A stretch of DNA of 64,000 nt from Mucilaginibacter_A sp964236465. GTDB lineage: Bacteria; Bacteroidota; Bacteroidia; Sphingobacteriales; Sphingobacteriaceae. Of the stretch, positions 63,413-64,000 are shown in pieces. The notes under the pieces are model-generated. The model searched no databases, was not told where the DNA came from, and was given only the letters and a program-made list of their open reading frames with translations. Every line of letters begins with the position of its first letter. Position 1 is the stretch's first letter. The stretch spans positions 1 to 64,000 of the forward strand of contig CAXSBZ010000009.1 in assembly GCA_964236465.1 (NCBI GenBank). Direction: 5' to 3'. The translations under genes and the position numbers were made by a program.

Positions 63413-64000
63413 TTAAAACAATGACAACTGTATCGGTTTAATAACTGCATTTTCCTTTTCAGAATCCGTAGTAAACGAACAATCAATATGATAAACTTTG
63501 GATTCCTGATGTCGGGAAGCCACAATAATCTCTGTTGCGCCAGCTTCCGCTGCAAACAACCGCTGCACCAGTTCCGGGCAATTATTGTCTTTTGACAAAT
63601 GCGACAACAATAAATGGCTCATAAAAGAAGCACGGTGATCTGCAAAAACCCGCAAAGTCTGCGCGTTGGACAAGTGGCCTTTACCACCACGGATTCGGTT
63701 TTTAAGATGATATGGATAGCGGCCTTTCATCAGCATTTCATCATCATAATTTGCCTCCATAAAAACAGCATGGCACTGTTTAAAGTACTGAATCACGTTT
63801 TTACAAGCCGAACCAATATCCGTGAAAACGCCAACATTGATATAGTTGCAAGTGATAACGAAACTATGCGGATCGGCAGCATCATGCAGCTTAGAAAAAG
63901 CCTTAATCTGCAAATCGCCAATTTGAATCGTTTCTTCGGTTAAAAACGGTTTTTGCAGATGCGTTTCTAATTGCAGCCGACTACATAAATGGGTTTTGGG
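63413..64000 (-). CDS. MBL-fold metallo-hydrolase, WalJ/YycJ-like (truncated by window edge)
   Basis: 195 C-terminal residues; the frame runs open to the right edge without a start. C-terminal GHLSNAQT and LLSHLSKDNNCPEL are the WalJ/YycJ blocks, and FTDIGSA is a strand of the fold. The metal-binding HxHxDH lies beyond the edge. It converges with the GH1-RmlD gene, only 10 bp apart. Near-12-mers at 63622-63633 and 63760-63771 are in frame. Confidence 0.75.
   Translation of the reverse strand, partial: PKTHLCSRLQLETHLQKPFLTEETIQIGDLQIKAFSKLHDAADPHSFVITCNYINVGVFTDIGSACKNVIQYFKQCHAVFMEANYDDEMLMKGRYPYHLKNRIRGGKGHLSNAQTLRVFADHRASFMSHLLLSHLSKDNNCPELVQRLFAAEAGATEIIVASRHQESKVYHIDCSFTTDSEKENAVIKPIQLSLF

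Noticed and set aside
1..64000. Repeated 12-mer as a CRISPR array
   Set aside because: Spacing is irregular, copies lie on both strands and inside genes, and there are no cas genes.
1..64000. tRNA or rRNA genes
   Set aside because: I looked for T-loop and acceptor patterns in the gaps and saw none. A covariance search could still find one.

Overview
The window looks like a Bacteroidota chromosome, most likely family Sphingobacteriaceae (Pedobacter/Mucilaginibacter-like). The reasons are a TonB-plug beta-barrel protein beside a GLPGLI protein, an NRAMP-universal-stress fusion, several Bacteroidota-style lipoprotein signals, moderate to low G+C, little Shine-Dalgarno signal and a few TAnnTTTG promoter boxes. 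It reads as chromosomal backbone. I see no rRNA, tRNA, CRISPR array, integrase, transposase or prophage. All assignments were made by reading the sequence; nothing was searched against a database.

Layout. 0-4.7 kb: the end of an unknown gene, a DAO-type oxidoreductase, two Rossmann dehydrogenases and an AraC regulator, each gap filled by one copy of a ~95 bp palindromic repeat. 4.8-7.6 kb: dnaA, a membrane-anchored unknown and an A-type Fe-S assembly protein. 7.7-12.8 kb: a minus-strand operon for surface-sugar precursors (ugd, UDP-xylose synthase, galE, rmlB, CpsB-type phosphatase). 12.9-20.4 kb: waaA, an S41 lipoprotein protease, and a lolD operon whose 5' end is present three times with two cargo genes (a DUF1016/YhcG nuclease and an esterase) between the copies. 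20.5-27.3 kb: lipoproteins, sucC, a TonB-plug outer-membrane protein and GLPGLI. 27.8-33.3 kb: a large GHMP-kinase/UDPGP fusion with a GalU-like partner, then an alpha/beta hydrolase. 33.5-45 kb: DUF1080 protein, amino-acid permease, Lrp, MntR-like regulator plus MntH-Usp, smpB, methionine aminopeptidase, an outer-membrane protein with a haloperoxidase-like lipoprotein, pcm. 45.2-47.4 kb: modABC. 47.5-53.7 kb: small proteins, MFS transporter, porin-like protein, UspA, esterase, AraC. 53.9-57.7 kb: a molybdenum aldehyde oxidoreductase (PaoABC-like), for which the nearby modABC could supply molybdate. 58.3-64 kb: two hydrolases, a GH1-RmlD fusion and a truncated WalJ-type metallo-hydrolase.

The most unusual signal is a 12-mer, ATGCTTCTTTTA. 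I count about 34 exact copies on both strands plus about 20 close variants. It forms the tips of the ~95 bp palindromes that sit mostly just after stop codons, and it also occurs alone inside reading frames of unrelated genes. Density (about one per 1.2 kb with variants), preference for gene ends, inverted pairing and an adjoining spaced AT-tract resemble the uptake sequences of Haemophilus and Neisseria. A dispersed palindromic element family is the main alternative, and both may hold.
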